Positions 7,220 to 16,405 of a DNA stretch of 64,000 nt are shown here, piece after piece. The stretch comes from an uncultured Paracoccaceae bacterium. Lineage in GTDB: Bacteria; Pseudomonadota; Alphaproteobacteria; Rhodobacterales; Rhodobacteraceae. The stretch spans positions 1 to 64,000 of the forward strand of contig CANMPD010000015.1 of assembly GCA_947499635.1 (NCBI GenBank). The letters run 5' to 3'. The translations under genes were made by a program, and so were the position numbers. Within the stretch, counting starts at the first letter, position 1; the number at the start of each line of letters is the position of its first letter. Below the pieces are notes generated by a model that saw only the letters and a program-made list of their open reading frames with translations, was not told the origin of the DNA and did no database searches.

Positions 7220-10066
7220 TTAACCGTTTCCATCGTCCAAATAACCATCCATAGGTGGGCAAGAGCAAGCTAGATTACGATCCCCCCAAACATTGTCTAC
7301 CCGGTTAACTGGCGACCAGTATTTGTCGATCCGAAAAGCCCCCGGAGGAAAGCATGCTGTTTCTCTAGAATAAGGTCTATCCCAATCCTTAACGAGATCC
7401 TCCATTGTATGAGGCGCATTTTTCAGAGGATTGTTCTCTGGATCCGCATTCCCGTTTTCAATTTCTGCGATTTCAGCTCGGATGGCGAGCATGGCGTCAC
7501 AAAAACGATCAAGTTCCGCTTTTGTTTCAGATTCCGTCGGTTCAACCATCAAGGTACCGGTTACCGGCCAGCTCATTGTTGGGGCATGAAAACCGCAATC
7601 AATAAGCCGTTTTGCGATATCGTCTACAGTGATGTGAGCGCTTTCGACAAACGGGCGTGTGTCGATGATACACTCATGTGCGACCCGGCCAGTTGGTCCT
7701 TTGTACAAAACATCAAACGCACCTTCTAGGCGTCTGGCAATGTAGTTGGCATTTAAAATTGCAACGCGCGTCGCCTGTGTTAGCCCTTCGCCTCCCATCA
7801 TTAAGCAATAGGCCCATGAAATTGGAAGTAGCGAAGGCGAGCCGAAAGCTGCAGCCGATACCGCACCTTTGCCGGAGTTGGGGTCGCCAGGCAGGTGAGC
7901 GATAAGATGATCTTTAACGCCAATTGGGCCCATGCCTGGACCGCCACCGCCGTGAGGAATGCAGAACGTTTTATGCAAATTCAGATGGCTGACGTCACCG
8001 CCTAGATCACCGGGGCGCGAAAGCCCAACCATCGCATTCATATTGGCCCCGTCGATATACACTTGGCCCCCGTGATCATGCACAATCTTGCAGACATCTA
8101 TCACGGTTTCTTCAAACACCCCGTGCGTAGATGGATAGGTGATCATACATGCCGCAAGATTATCCGCATATTCCTCTGCCTTGGCACGAAAATCGTCTAC
8201 GTCGATATCACCGTTTGCGGCAGATAAAACGGGGATAACTTTCCAGCCAACCATTTGAGCAGAAGCGGGGTTTGTCCCGTGCGCTGACATTGGGATGAGA
8301 CAAATGTTGCGGTGGCCTTGACCGTTCTCACGGTGATAACTGGCGATAGATAAAAGGCCAGCATATTCACCCTGTGCGCCTGAATTTGGCTGCATGGAAA
8401 TCGCGTCATACCCTGTCACATCGCAGAGCTTATTTGAAAGGTCTTCTATCATTTCCATATATCCAGCCGCTTGGTCACGCGGGATGTACGGATGCAACAA
8501 GGAAAACTCGTCCCAGGATACAGGCATCATTTCAGCGGCGGAATTCAATTTCATGGTACATGATCCCAGCGGAATCATCGCGCGATCAAGTGCAAGATCA
8601 CGGTCAGCCAAACGCCGCATATAACGCATCATCTCGGTTTCAGCCCGGTTCATGTGGAACACAGGATGAGTCAGATAATCCGATGTGCGGATCAACTTTT
8701 GCGGCACATAATAATGCGGAGTATAATCCTTGTCCTCGCGATCGATGCCAAATGCGCGCCACACGGCCTCAATGGTGGCAGGGCGCGTGCGTTCATCCAA
8801 GGTAATGCCAATTTGGCTGGTCCCGACGGCGCGTAAATTAATTCCTTCGTCTATCGCTGATTTCATCACGGCAGCTTGTAGAGGCCCAACCTCAACAGTG
8901 ATCGTGTCAAAAAAGGCGGCGGGCCTTACTTCGAAGCCTGCGCTCTTAATACCTTCGGCCAGTCGTGCGGTTTTGCGATGAATGCGTTGGGCAATCGCCT
9001 TCAGCCCACTGGGGCCATGAAATACTGCATAAAAACCGGCCATAACAGCCAGCAGTGCTTGTGCTGTACATACGTTTGAAGTCGCTTTTTCGCGACGTAT
9101 GTGTTGTTCACGTGTTTGCAGTGACAATCGGTAAGCACGGTTGCCGTGGCTATCAATGGAGACGCCAACAAGCCGCCCTGGCATAGAGCGTGCAAAGCGT
9201 TGTCTGGTCGCCATGTAAGCAGCGTGTGGACCACCATAGCCAACAGGTACGCCAAACCGTTGCGTACTCCCGATCGCAATGTCTGCCCCCATCGCGCCGG
9301 GTTCTTTAAGTAACGTCAGCGACAGAGGGTCGGCCGCGATGATCCCGATTGCTTTGGCTTCATGAAGCTGTTCAATTTCGGAGGTGAAATCGCGCAAGTG
9401 TCCGTAGGTGCCTGGATATTGAAAAATGGCGCCATAAACCGCAGTTGCGTCAAGGTCCTCAGGCTTGCCCACCGTGATTTCAATGCCCAAGGGGGCCGCA
9501 CGTGTCCGCATTACAGCAATGTTTTGCGGATGACAGTTCTCGTCGATAAAAAAGCCTTTAGCTTTGGTCTTTGCCACCCGCTGGGCCATCGTCATGGCCT
9601 CGGCACAAGCCGTGGCCTCGTCCAGAAGCGACGCATTCGCGACTTCCAAACCTGTTAGGTCTGAGACCATTGTTTGGAAGTTCAAAAGCGCTTCTAGTCG
9701 GCCTTGCGAGATCTCGGGCTGGTAGGGGGTGTACGCCGTATACCAAGCAGGGTTCTCAAAGATATTTCGTTGGATCGCGGGTGGCGTCACCGTGCCATGA
9801 TAACCTTGACCAATAAGGGAGGTTAGAACTTTGTTCTTAGATGCGGTGACCTTCATGTGATGTAACAATTCACGCTCAGACATGGGTTTGCCAAATTCAA
9901 GCGGATCGCTTTGTCGGATCTTAGCAGGAAGCGTCTCATCAATGAGCGCATCTAGATCGCTAGCCCCAACGACTTTCAACATCTCGGTCATTTCGGCAGG
10001 TGATGGTCCGATGTGACGTCGGTTGGCAAAATCATATGGTAGATAGTCGGTGGGGGTAAAGGTCAT
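7220..10066 (-). CDS. gcvP: Glycine dehydrogenase (decarboxylating), P-protein
   Basis: P-protein of the glycine cleavage system: it decarboxylates glycine with pyridoxal phosphate and passes the aminomethyl group to lipoyl-GcvH. At 948 residues it has the length of single-chain GcvP, with two homologous halves. The N-terminal half starts with [17 protein letters not shown] and contains [20 protein letters not shown]. The C-terminal half has the PLP lysine in [20 protein letters not shown] (about residue 698) and the near-terminal CSCPPMDGY. The gene is last in gcvT-gcvH-gcvP, 16 bases after gcvH. It looks intact even though recombinase debris begins 14 bases after its stop. Expression should depend on the glycine riboswitch ahead of gcvT. 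Confidence 0.97.
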   Translation of the reverse strand: MTFTPTDYLPYDFANRRHIGPSPAEMTEMLKVVGASDLDALIDETLPAKIRQSDPLEFGKPMSERELLHHMKVTASKNKVLTSLIGQGYHGTVTPPAIQRNIFENPAWYTAYTPYQPEISQGRLEALLNFQTMVSDLTGLEVANASLLDEATACAEAMTMAQRVAKTKAKGFFIDENCHPQNIAVMRTRAAPLGIEITVGKPEDLDATAVYGAIFQYPGTYGHLRDFTSEIEQLHEAKAIGIIAADPLSLTLLKEPGAMGADIAIGSTQRFGVPVGYGGPHAAYMATRQRFARSMPGRLVGVSIDSHGNRAYRLSLQTREQHIRREKATSNVCTAQALLAVMAGFYAVFHGPSGLKAIAQRIHRKTARLAEGIKSAGFEVRPAAFFDTITVEVGPLQAAVMKSAIDEGINLRAVGTSQIGITLDERTRPATIEAVWRAFGIDREDKDYTPHYYVPQKLIRTSDYLTHPVFHMNRAETEMMRYMRRLADRDLALDRAMIPLGSCTMKLNSAAEMMPVSWDEFSLLHPYIPRDQAAGYMEMIEDLSNKLCDVTGYDAISMQPNSGAQGEYAGLLSIASYHRENGQGHRNICLIPMSAHGTNPASAQMVGWKVIPVLSAANGDIDVDDFRAKAEEYADNLAACMITYPSTHGVFEETVIDVCKIVHDHGGQVYIDGANMNAMVGLSRPGDLGGDVSHLNLHKTFCIPHGGGGPGMGPIGVKDHLIAHLPGDPNSGKGAVSAAAFGSPSLLPISWAYCLMMGGEGLTQATRVAILNANYIARRLEGAFDVLYKGPTGRVAHECIIDTRPFVESAHITVDDIAKRLIDCGFHAPTMSWPVTGTLMVEPTESETKAELDRFCDAMLAIRAEIAEIENGNADPENNPLKNAPHTMEDLVKDWDRPYSRETACFPPGAFRIDKYWSPVNRVDNVWGDRNLACSCPPMDGYLDDGNG

Positions 10067-10082
10067 GTCTGGCTCCGGGAAT

Positions 10083-10442
10083 TTAAGAGATCAAAGCGTT
10101 GTAGGTTGCTTCGTCCATGTAGCTGTCCATCTGTGAGGCATCAGATGGTTTGATCTTGAAGAACCAACCAGCGCCAATGGCGTCTTCGTTTGCGAGGGCA
10201 GGATTGTCGGCCAAGGCTGAATTGACTTCGACAATTTCACCATCGATAGGTGACATAATATCAGACGCGGCCTTTACGCTTTCGATGACGACAACTTCTT
10301 CGTCCTTGGTCACAGTGGTGCCAACTTCGGGTAATTCGACGAAAACAATATCGCCCAATTGCGTTGTCGCATGTTCGGTAATTCCGACAACGATAAGATC
10401 ATCCTCAGGGCGTAGCCATTCGTGTTCTTCAGTGAATTTCAT
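10083..10442 (-). CDS. gcvH: Glycine cleavage system H protein
   Basis: Small lipoyl carrier that shuttles the aminomethyl intermediate between GcvP, GcvT and dihydrolipoyl dehydrogenase. The lipoylation site is the Lys in [16 protein letters not shown] (Lys57 from the chosen start), within a typical beta-sandwich lipoyl domain. I take the ATG at 10442 ([11 protein letters not shown], 119 aa) because family members begin there and GGA lies at fair spacing. An in-frame ATG four codons earlier (10454, MEKH) is possible and would start 3 bases after the gcvT stop. It sits between gcvT and gcvP in the same operon. Confidence 0.95.
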   Translation of the reverse strand: MKFTEEHEWLRPEDDLIVVGITEHATTQLGDIVFVELPEVGTTVTKDEEVVVIESVKAASDIMSPIDGEIVEVNSALADNPALANEDAIGAGWFFKIKPSDASQMDSYMDEATYNALIS

Positions 10443-10457
10443 GTGTTTTTCCATACT

Positions 10458-11579
10458 CTAGCGTTTGAAGTTTGCGGGTAGAAAGGGAAGGGATGTGACG
10501 GTGACGGGTAAGCGTTTGCCCCGTAATTCACCATATAAGACAGTCCCGGGTTGATGCAGGCCGTCAGCGACGAGGCCCATTGCAACGGGGCCACCAATTG
10601 AGGGGCCAAAGCCTCCGGATGTGATGATCCCAATTTGTTCGCCGCCATTTTCAGATTGAAACAATGGCACATCGTGACGCATCGGGGCACGGCCTTCGGG
10701 CTTTAATCCTACGCGGTGCCGTGTGACACCTTGATCTAATGCGGGTAGGATGATTTCGGACCCTGGGAAACCGCCCGCACGTGCGCCATCAGTTCGTCTG
10801 ACCTTCTGGATCGCCCACGTCAATGATGCCTCGACAGGGTTTAAACTATCGTCCAGATCTTGACCGTACAGACACAGCCCCGCTTCGAGCCGTAAACTGT
10901 CGCGCGCGCCAAGACCAATTGGTTCGACATCTGCATGTGAAAGCAAGCGTTTCGCCAATGCCTCGGCCTGCGCTGTCGGGACCGAAATTTCATAACCATC
11001 TTCACCGGTATATCCTGAACGCGATACCCAGCACTCGCTTCCCGCAAGCGACAGCGAGGTCACATCCATAAACCGCATATTTGCAGCCATCGGGTTTAGT
11101 TCTGATAAGACGGCTTGGGCACTGGGACCTTGCAGGGCAAGCAATGCGCGATCTGTAATTTCCGTAATTTGAACACCCGACAGCTTAGCCTTCATATGGG
11201 CAAGGTCAGTAATCTTGCATCCCGCGTTCACGACCATAAAGATATGGTCCCCACGGTTCGCAAGCATCAGGTCATCCAAGATGCCCCCTGTATCATTGGT
11301 CAAGAAACCATATCGTTGCCGATCAGGCTTAAGGCCCAAGATATCGACGGGGATCAACGTTTCTAGCGCCATGGCCGCGGTTGGGTAATCAGCGCCTTTG
11401 ATGATGACTTGGCCCATGTGACTGACGTCAAATAAACCAGCCTTGGTCCGAGTGTGTATATGCTCTTGCATGACGCCCATCAGATATTGAACAGGCATCG
11501 AATAACCTGCGAATGGCACCATCTTAGCACCAAGGGCAACATGAAGGTGATGCAACGGGGTTTGCAATAGCTCAGACAT
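10458..11579 (-). CDS. gcvT: Aminomethyltransferase, T-protein of glycine cleavage
   Basis: Transfers the one-carbon unit from aminomethyl-lipoyl-GcvH to tetrahydrofolate, releasing ammonia. The 373-residue protein has the family landmarks: LHHLHVALGAKMVPFAGYSM at the N-terminus, FDVSHMGQ, the folate-binding region around the Asp of NDTGGILDDLM, SRSGYTGEDGYEIS and GLGARDSLRLEAGLCLYGQD. It is the first gene of the gcvTHP operon. The upstream 240 bases contain a tandem glycine riboswitch on the same strand, so excess glycine should switch the operon on. Confidence 0.96.
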   Translation of the reverse strand: MSELLQTPLHHLHVALGAKMVPFAGYSMPVQYLMGVMQEHIHTRTKAGLFDVSHMGQVIIKGADYPTAAMALETLIPVDILGLKPDRQRYGFLTNDTGGILDDLMLANRGDHIFMVVNAGCKITDLAHMKAKLSGVQITEITDRALLALQGPSAQAVLSELNPMAANMRFMDVTSLSLAGSECWVSRSGYTGEDGYEISVPTAQAEALAKRLLSHADVEPIGLGARDSLRLEAGLCLYGQDLDDSLNPVEASLTWAIQKVRRTDGARAGGFPGSEIILPALDQGVTRHRVGLKPEGRAPMRHDVPLFQSENGGEQIGIITSGGFGPSIGGPVAMGLVADGLHQPGTVLYGELRGKRLPVTVTSLPFLPANFKR

Positions 11580-11667
11580 CGAAGGCCTCTCATCTACAAT
11601 AGCCGCCCAGATATTCTGTTATCTTGCGGCACCACTTTGGCGCAAAAGTATAACTTTCACGCGTGAT

Positions 11668-11820
11668 GCCCCCTCTGTCCACTTGCCTGAGATTGCTATC
11701 CCTTCGGCGGGCTTACGTTTAAAAGCCACTCTCCAGAGTCTTCGTATCGACATAGGTCCGGTTGCCTGAGAGTTTCCGGGGCGGTTGCTCCTTCGGCACC
11801 AACTGTGTTGGTTCTCCCTA
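11668..11820 (-). promoter_or_regulatory. Tandem glycine riboswitch upstream of gcvT
   Basis: On the minus strand two aptamers follow each other. Aptamer 1 (about 11819-11758) has GGGAGAACC, GCCGAAGGAGCAA and AACTCTCAGGCAACC. Aptamer 2 (about 11740-11668) has GGAGAG, GCCGAAGGGATAGCAA and TCTCAGGCAAGTGGACAGAG. These are the conserved core strings of the glycine (gcvT) RNA. The second aptamer ends about 90 bases before gcvT. The known role is activation of glycine cleavage genes on glycine binding. Positions of the outer ends are approximate. Confidence 0.93.
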
Positions 11821-12185
11821 CGTCGATTTGACGCATGTCTACCAGTTAGAAGCTGATATGCAAGAAGTTTCGCACTCGATTAGGTTTTTCGGGTGTAACT
11901 AAGTCTACATCGTCGCGTCCAAAGGCGACTATTATTTTATCATTGCCGTCTATTAACATGTAAATCACTGAAAACGATCCTAAGCGTATTCAATGAATTG
12001 AGTGCGCAGATTTTTGCACACAGCGGCTGCTAAGTTGCTGAATATCCTCACCGCGATTAGACGAGAGCAAGCGAGAAGCCCTTCTATGCAAACTTAAAAA
12101 CAACGGGTACAGTCACGCGAGAAAAACTCAACAGGCTCCGGTAAGGGGCGGTTCAATACGATGATAATTCAGGAGTCCCAAGCAG
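11821..12185 (+). other. Divergent intergenic region between the gcv riboswitch and xylB
   Basis: About 365 bases without a gene. It must hold the minus-strand promoter of the riboswitch/gcv transcript and the plus-strand promoter of xylB, but I could not pick out confident -35/-10 pairs. The last part has AGGAG about 10 bases before the xylB ATG. No repeat or RNA motif was recognised. Confidence 0.5.
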
Positions 12186-13637
12186 ATGAGCTTTCTTGGA
12201 ATTGACCTAGGCACGTCTGGACTACGTGCTCTTCTTGTTAACGACGAAGGGCAATCGATTGGGTCAGCTGAAAGTAAGTACGAGGCCTCTCACCCAGAAT
12301 TCGGTTGGTCCGAGCAATCACCGGACCAATGGATTGCAGCACTGGATTCGGCATTCGCGGAATTAGCTGCCAAATTTGATGAATTCAGATCAGTGCGCGG
12401 AATTGGTGTCGCGGGTCACATGCATGGTGCGACGCTTTTGGATGCTTCTGGCGAGGTTCTGCGCCCGTGTATTTTGTGGAATGATACACGAGCTGAAAAA
12501 GAAGCCGCCCTGTTGGATCAAAGCCCTCAAGTGCGTGAAATATCTGCAAATATTGTCTTTCCTGGGTTTACAGCTCCCAAGCTCTTATGGGTAAAAAACA
12601 ATGAACCAGAAGTGTTCGAAAAGGTGGCCAAAGTTCTACTACCAACGGCCTATCTCAATTACTATTTAACCGGCGAACCTGTTGCAGACATGTCCGATAG
12701 CGCGGGCACATCTTGGCTTGATGTAGGCAAGCGCGCATGGTCTGACCACCTTCTTAATCTCGGTGCAATGACCAAGGATCAAATGCCTAGGCTTGTCGAA
12801 GGCTGTGCTCCGGCGGGTGTGTTACGCCGTGAACTTAGCGAACGGTGGGGGTTTTCTGCACAGGTTATCGTATGCGGAGGTGCAGGAGACAATGCTGCAG
12901 CCGCTTGCGGTATTGGCGTGTTAAATGAGGGCGACGGATTTGTCTCTTTGGGGACTTCGGGTGTTGTACTGGTCGCGCGCGACAAGTTTAACCCGGCCCC
13001 AGAAACTGCGCTGCATACCTTCTGTCACGCAGTCCCAGATCAATGGTATCAAATGGGGGTTATGCTATCGGCAACTGACAGTCTCAATTGGTTATCCCTC
13101 ATCACGGGGACATCACCCAAGGATTTGACGGATGCACTGGGCACCAATCTTCAACCTCCCACAACGGTAGGTTTTCTGCCTTATCTGTCGGGTGAACGCA
13201 CACCGCATAACGATGCGCACATCCGAGGCGGTTTTACAGGCCTTGCGACCAGCACAGGAAGAGACGATCTGACGCGCGCTGTGTTAGAAGGCGTATGCTT
13301 TGGCCTAAAGGACTCACTGGAAGCCCTAAAGGTGACGGGTGTGCAAGTTGATATTTTGACCGCAATTGGAGGCGGTAGTGCATCGACGTACTGGGTGAAG
13401 TTGTTGTCGACTATTCTCGGAGTGTCTTTGCGAATCCCAGAAGGCCGTGAATTTGGTGCTGCCCTAGGTGCCGCGCGCCTTGCGATGATTGCTGTCACGG
13501 ATGCGCAACCTAGTGATGTCATTCGAGAACCTGAAACCGGGGCGATCATACATCCCAATTCCGATCATCTAACCGCATTCGAGGATTCCTACGCACGATA
13601 CCGCACGGCTTATTCTGGGTTAAAAGTCATTCAATGA
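12186..13637 (+). CDS. xylB: Xylulokinase
   Basis: FGGY-family sugar kinase that phosphorylates D-xylulose to xylulose 5-phosphate for the pentose phosphate pathway. The 483-residue product has the N-terminal phosphate loop FLGIDLGTSGLRALLVND, the xylulokinase signature GVAGHMHGATLLD, LWNDTRAEKE, GGAGDNAAAACGIG with the putative catalytic Asp, and the C-terminal adenosine motif AIGGGSASTYW. It stands alone, with no isomerase or sugar transporter next to it. The gcv operon diverges on one side and IS debris lies on the other. The rest of a xylose locus may have been elsewhere or lost. A related FGGY substrate cannot be excluded. Confidence 0.9.
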   Translation: MSFLGIDLGTSGLRALLVNDEGQSIGSAESKYEASHPEFGWSEQSPDQWIAALDSAFAELAAKFDEFRSVRGIGVAGHMHGATLLDASGEVLRPCILWNDTRAEKEAALLDQSPQVREISANIVFPGFTAPKLLWVKNNEPEVFEKVAKVLLPTAYLNYYLTGEPVADMSDSAGTSWLDVGKRAWSDHLLNLGAMTKDQMPRLVEGCAPAGVLRRELSERWGFSAQVIVCGGAGDNAAAACGIGVLNEGDGFVSLGTSGVVLVARDKFNPAPETALHTFCHAVPDQWYQMGVMLSATDSLNWLSLITGTSPKDLTDALGTNLQPPTTVGFLPYLSGERTPHNDAHIRGGFTGLATSTGRDDLTRAVLEGVCFGLKDSLEALKVTGVQVDILTAIGGGSASTYWVKLLSTILGVSLRIPEGREFGAALGAARLAMIAVTDAQPSDVIREPETGAIIHPNSDHLTAFEDSYARYRTAYSGLKVIQ

Positions 13638-13659
13638 CAGGTCGACTGCATTTGGTAAT

Positions 13660-13871
13660 CGAATAAGGGAAACTGCTATGACAACTCTCCCGTCGAGACC
13701 TTCTTCAAATCCATCAAAGCAGAGCTGATCTGGCAAACCCGCAGGGTCGCTGAACTGGCCATCTTCGAATACATCAATGGCGTCGATAATCCACGTCGCC
13801 ACCATTCAGTACTGGGTTGGGCTTTAAGTGGTACGAGTTACGAATCGATGTCGTCGATTTTCAGGAAATAG
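13660..13871 (+). pseudogene. C-terminal fragment of an IS3-type transposase (OrfB)
   Basis: The plus-strand translation GNCYDNSPVETFFKSIKAEL, then IWQTRRVAELAIFEYINGVD and NPRRHHSVLGW matches the end of the DDE integrase core of IS3-family OrfB. That family ends D-N-x-x-V-E-S/T-F-F-K-x-L-K, with the catalytic Glu of VETFF, then the YN-x-x-R-x-H-x-x-L-G tail. Nothing of the first two catalytic Asp regions is present. The frame ends with TAG at 13871 after a diverged tail. It is inactive debris between xylB and the flagellar block. Confidence 0.8.
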
Positions 13872-14023
13872 TGTCTTTTCTTGATTTCATAAGTCGAGTG
13901 CCACATTTCAGCCGTATTTGAGGCGTGAATTTGCCATTAAACCGCCAGCTCAAGGTCTTGCTTAGATGGGGAGTACCTTCAAAAGTAAGGACTGGGTGTT
14001 GATACTTTGAGCAATTTTATCTG

Positions 14024-14038
14024 TTAAGGCCTCGTTTA
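14024..14038 (+). promoter_or_regulatory. CtrA-like box upstream of motB
   Basis: TTAA-GGCCTCG-TTTA matches the CtrA consensus TTAA-N7-TTAA with one mismatch. It ends 48 bases before the motB ATG. The surrounding bases (AATTTTATCTGTTA ... CTCGTT) are repeated almost exactly ahead of flgE, which makes a shared flagellar control element likely. CtrA control of flagellar genes is known in Rhodobacterales; binding here is inferred. Confidence 0.6.
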
Positions 14039-14086
14039 TATTCCTTTCTGTATTCCGAAAGTGGGTGAACAGAAAGGTGGTGGATT

Positions 14087-14914
14087 ATGGCTGCGCAAGG
14101 CAACGAAGCTCCGACTATTATCAAACGTAAAAAGGTCTCGGGTGGGGACGGTCACCATGGTGGGGCATGGAAGGTTGCTTATGCGGACTTTGTGACTGCG
14201 ATGATGGCTTTCTTTCTTTTGATGTGGCTGTTGAATGCAACCACGGAAAAACAACGTAAGGGATTGGCGGATTATTTCTCTCCCTCTATCCCGCTTAGTC
14301 GAGTGTCTGGTGGTGGGAATGGCGCCTTTCAAGGCGACACGATGTTTAGTGAAGATGTGAAACTGCAGTCTGGTATTGGGGCGACCAAAGAAAACCCTAC
14401 TGATGCGTCTCGTGCGCAAGGGGATTCAGGTGTTGCAGAAAGCACTGAAAATGAGGCGCTCAAAAAGATAGAAGAAGAGCTTTTGGGTCGTGGCGGAGAG
14501 AGCATGGTGAGCACAGAGCTGGCACGACATATTGTAACACGTGTGACAGATGAAGGTTTAATCATCGAGTTGTTTGAAACCGAACAGGCCAAGTTATTCG
14601 AAGCTGGAACCGATGTTGCCACACCATTGTTGCGAGACTTGTTGCGCATGGTCACGCGAGTGAGTGCTAAGGTGGAAAACGATCTCGCGATTGGTGGTCA
14701 CGTCCAATCCTCTCCGTTGGTTGTCGCTGATAATCCAGTATGGGCGATTTCACATGCACGGGCGGATGTCTCACGGGAATTACTGCAGGTCGCGGGCCTA
14801 CCAGCTGACCGTATTGCCCGTGTTACAGGGTTTGCGGATCGTAAGTTAGCAAGCGCCAATCCAATGTCGGTTCGAAACAACCGCATCGAAATTACGATGC
14901 TGCGTAGTAAATAA
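14087..14914 (+). CDS. motB: Flagellar motor stator protein MotB
   Basis: Stator subunit that, with MotA, forms the proton channel and anchors to peptidoglycan. The 275-residue product has a basic cytoplasmic N-terminus with HHGGAWKVAYADFVTAMMAF and a single transmembrane helix carrying the channel Asp (Asp34). A long linker follows, then an OmpA/MotB peptidoglycan-binding domain ending SVRNNRIEITML. No motA lies in the window, so MotA is encoded elsewhere. It heads the flagellar run and has its own CtrA-like box. AAGGTGG provides the ribosome site. Confidence 0.93.
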   Translation: MAAQGNEAPTIIKRKKVSGGDGHHGGAWKVAYADFVTAMMAFFLLMWLLNATTEKQRKGLADYFSPSIPLSRVSGGGNGAFQGDTMFSEDVKLQSGIGATKENPTDASRAQGDSGVAESTENEALKKIEEELLGRGGESMVSTELARHIVTRVTDEGLIIELFETEQAKLFEAGTDVATPLLRDLLRMVTRVSAKVENDLAIGGHVQSSPLVVADNPVWAISHARADVSRELLQVAGLPADRIARVTGFADRKLASANPMSVRNNRIEITMLRSK

Positions 14915-14957
14915 GAGTTCAACAATTGCAGCTAACATTTAGATCGAATTTTATCTG

Positions 14958-14972
14958 TTAGCTGCTCGTTAA
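14958..14972 (+). promoter_or_regulatory. CtrA-like box upstream of flgE
   Basis: TTAG-CTGCTCG-TTAA matches TTAA-N7-TTAA with one mismatch and ends 55 bases before the chosen flgE ATG. With its flank it copies the element upstream of motB (AATTTTATCTGTTA, 4 bases, CTCGTT), suggesting a second promoter for the flgE-flgK-flgL-flgI genes. Confidence 0.6.
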
Positions 14973-15027
14973 GTTCGTGTGCTGTAAAACGAGATCATTA
15001 AATTTGATGCAGCAGAAAGGCGTATCT

Positions 15028-16332
15028 ATGACAATTTCCTCGTCGCTCAATGCCGGAGTATCTGGACTGATGGCGAACGCCACAAAGTTGGCCACAATTT
15101 CAGATAATATCGCGAACGCAAATACTTCAGGTTACAAGCAAGTATCCACAGAGTTCTATTCCATGGTACTTGGTTCTGAGAGTGGGTACTCAGCAGGTGG
15201 AGTAACGGCGAGTACAACACGCGGAATTAGCGAGAGTGGCTCCCATATTTCAACGGACAGCTCGACAGATATTTCTGTTACAGGCAATGGGTTCATTCCT
15301 GTAGCTGACCTTACAGAAGTTGAATCCGGGGAAGATCCCGCGATGTTGTTAACCAGTACGGGTTCATTTTCGACGAATGCCGATGGATACCTATCGACTT
15401 CATCAGGTTTGGTTTTGATGGGGTGGCCGGCAACGAATGGAGAAATCGGTACCGTATCACGTGACTCCGATGCATCGTTAGAACCTATTCAGTTCAATCC
15501 TAGCCAAGTTTCCGCAGATCCGACAACAGCTATAACACTTAGCGTGAATTTGCCTGCTACAGAAACTGAGGAAACATCCGCGGGTAATTCATACGAAATA
15601 AACCCGGAGTATTTTGATAACCTTGGTGGTTCAGAAAACTTAACCGTTGAATTTGTGCCGACAGTTCCTGCGGCAGGTAGCCCTGCATCGAATGAGTGGA
15701 CTATGATCATCACAGATAGTGCAACGGCTGGTGGTGCGACAACGATTGGTGAATACACGTTGACGTTTAATGACAGCCGCACGGATGGTGGTACATTAGC
15801 ATCTGTCGCAACGACAACGGGTACAGCATATGATGCGACTTCCGGGAGTGTTATTGTCACGACAGCCAGTGGTGAAATCGAGATCACTATCGGTGAAATC
15901 GGATCAGCCGGTGGAATGACACAAGTAGATGCAGATTTTACCGGGGTTACTTCGGAAAATGATGGATCTGCTGCTGCCAATTTCGAAGGAGTTGAAATTG
16001 ATGAAAGTGGCATGGTTTATGCGCTGTATGACAATGGAACGAGCCGTCTAGCCTATCAAGTGCCTTTGGCGAATATGTCAAATGCTGATGGAATGGAGAC
16101 TTTTAATTCCCAAACCTATGCAATCTCCAATGACTCCGGTGCCTTCTATTTATATGACGCAGGTAATGGACCAGCAGGGTCAATCGACAGTTATAGCCTT
16201 GAAGAATCGACTGTAGATATTGCGGGTCAGTTGACCGACATGATCGTCACTCAGCGTGCTTATTCTTCCAATGCAACGGTGATCCAAACTGTAGATGAAA
16301 TGTTGCAAGAAACCACGGGTCTCAAGCGATAA
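15028..16332 (+). CDS. flgE: Flagellar hook protein FlgE
   Basis: Builds the hook that joins the basal body to the filament. The start at 15028 (MTISSSLNAGVSGLMANATK) is chosen because GAAAGG lies 7 bases upstream and this is the family N-terminus; a longer frame adds 17 unrelated residues. The 434-residue protein has the rod/hook signature SDNIANANTSGYKQ at the N-terminus, a Thr/Ser/Gly-rich variable centre with low Cys and Lys content, and the conserved C-terminal helix with TDMIVTQRAYSSNATVIQTV. It is secreted by the flagellar type III apparatus and has no signal peptide. flgK follows 73 bases later. Confidence 0.93.
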   Translation: MTISSSLNAGVSGLMANATKLATISDNIANANTSGYKQVSTEFYSMVLGSESGYSAGGVTASTTRGISESGSHISTDSSTDISVTGNGFIPVADLTEVESGEDPAMLLTSTGSFSTNADGYLSTSSGLVLMGWPATNGEIGTVSRDSDASLEPIQFNPSQVSADPTTAITLSVNLPATETEETSAGNSYEINPEYFDNLGGSENLTVEFVPTVPAAGSPASNEWTMIITDSATAGGATTIGEYTLTFNDSRTDGGTLASVATTTGTAYDATSGSVIVTTASGEIEITIGEIGSAGGMTQVDADFTGVTSENDGSAAANFEGVEIDESGMVYALYDNGTSRLAYQVPLANMSNADGMETFNSQTYAISNDSGAFYLYDAGNGPAGSIDSYSLEESTVDIAGQLTDMIVTQRAYSSNATVIQTVDEMLQETTGLKR

Positions 16333-16405
16333 CGGTCCATTTTTCAAGCGTCGGTAGCACTGACGCTTGAAACTTCCCCCCCGTTTCACAGAAGGTGATT
16401 CACGG

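Noticed and set aside
15489-16013. 174-codon frame antisense to flgE
   Set aside because: It mirrors the Thr/Ser/Val-rich variable centre of FlgE and has no start context or family motif.
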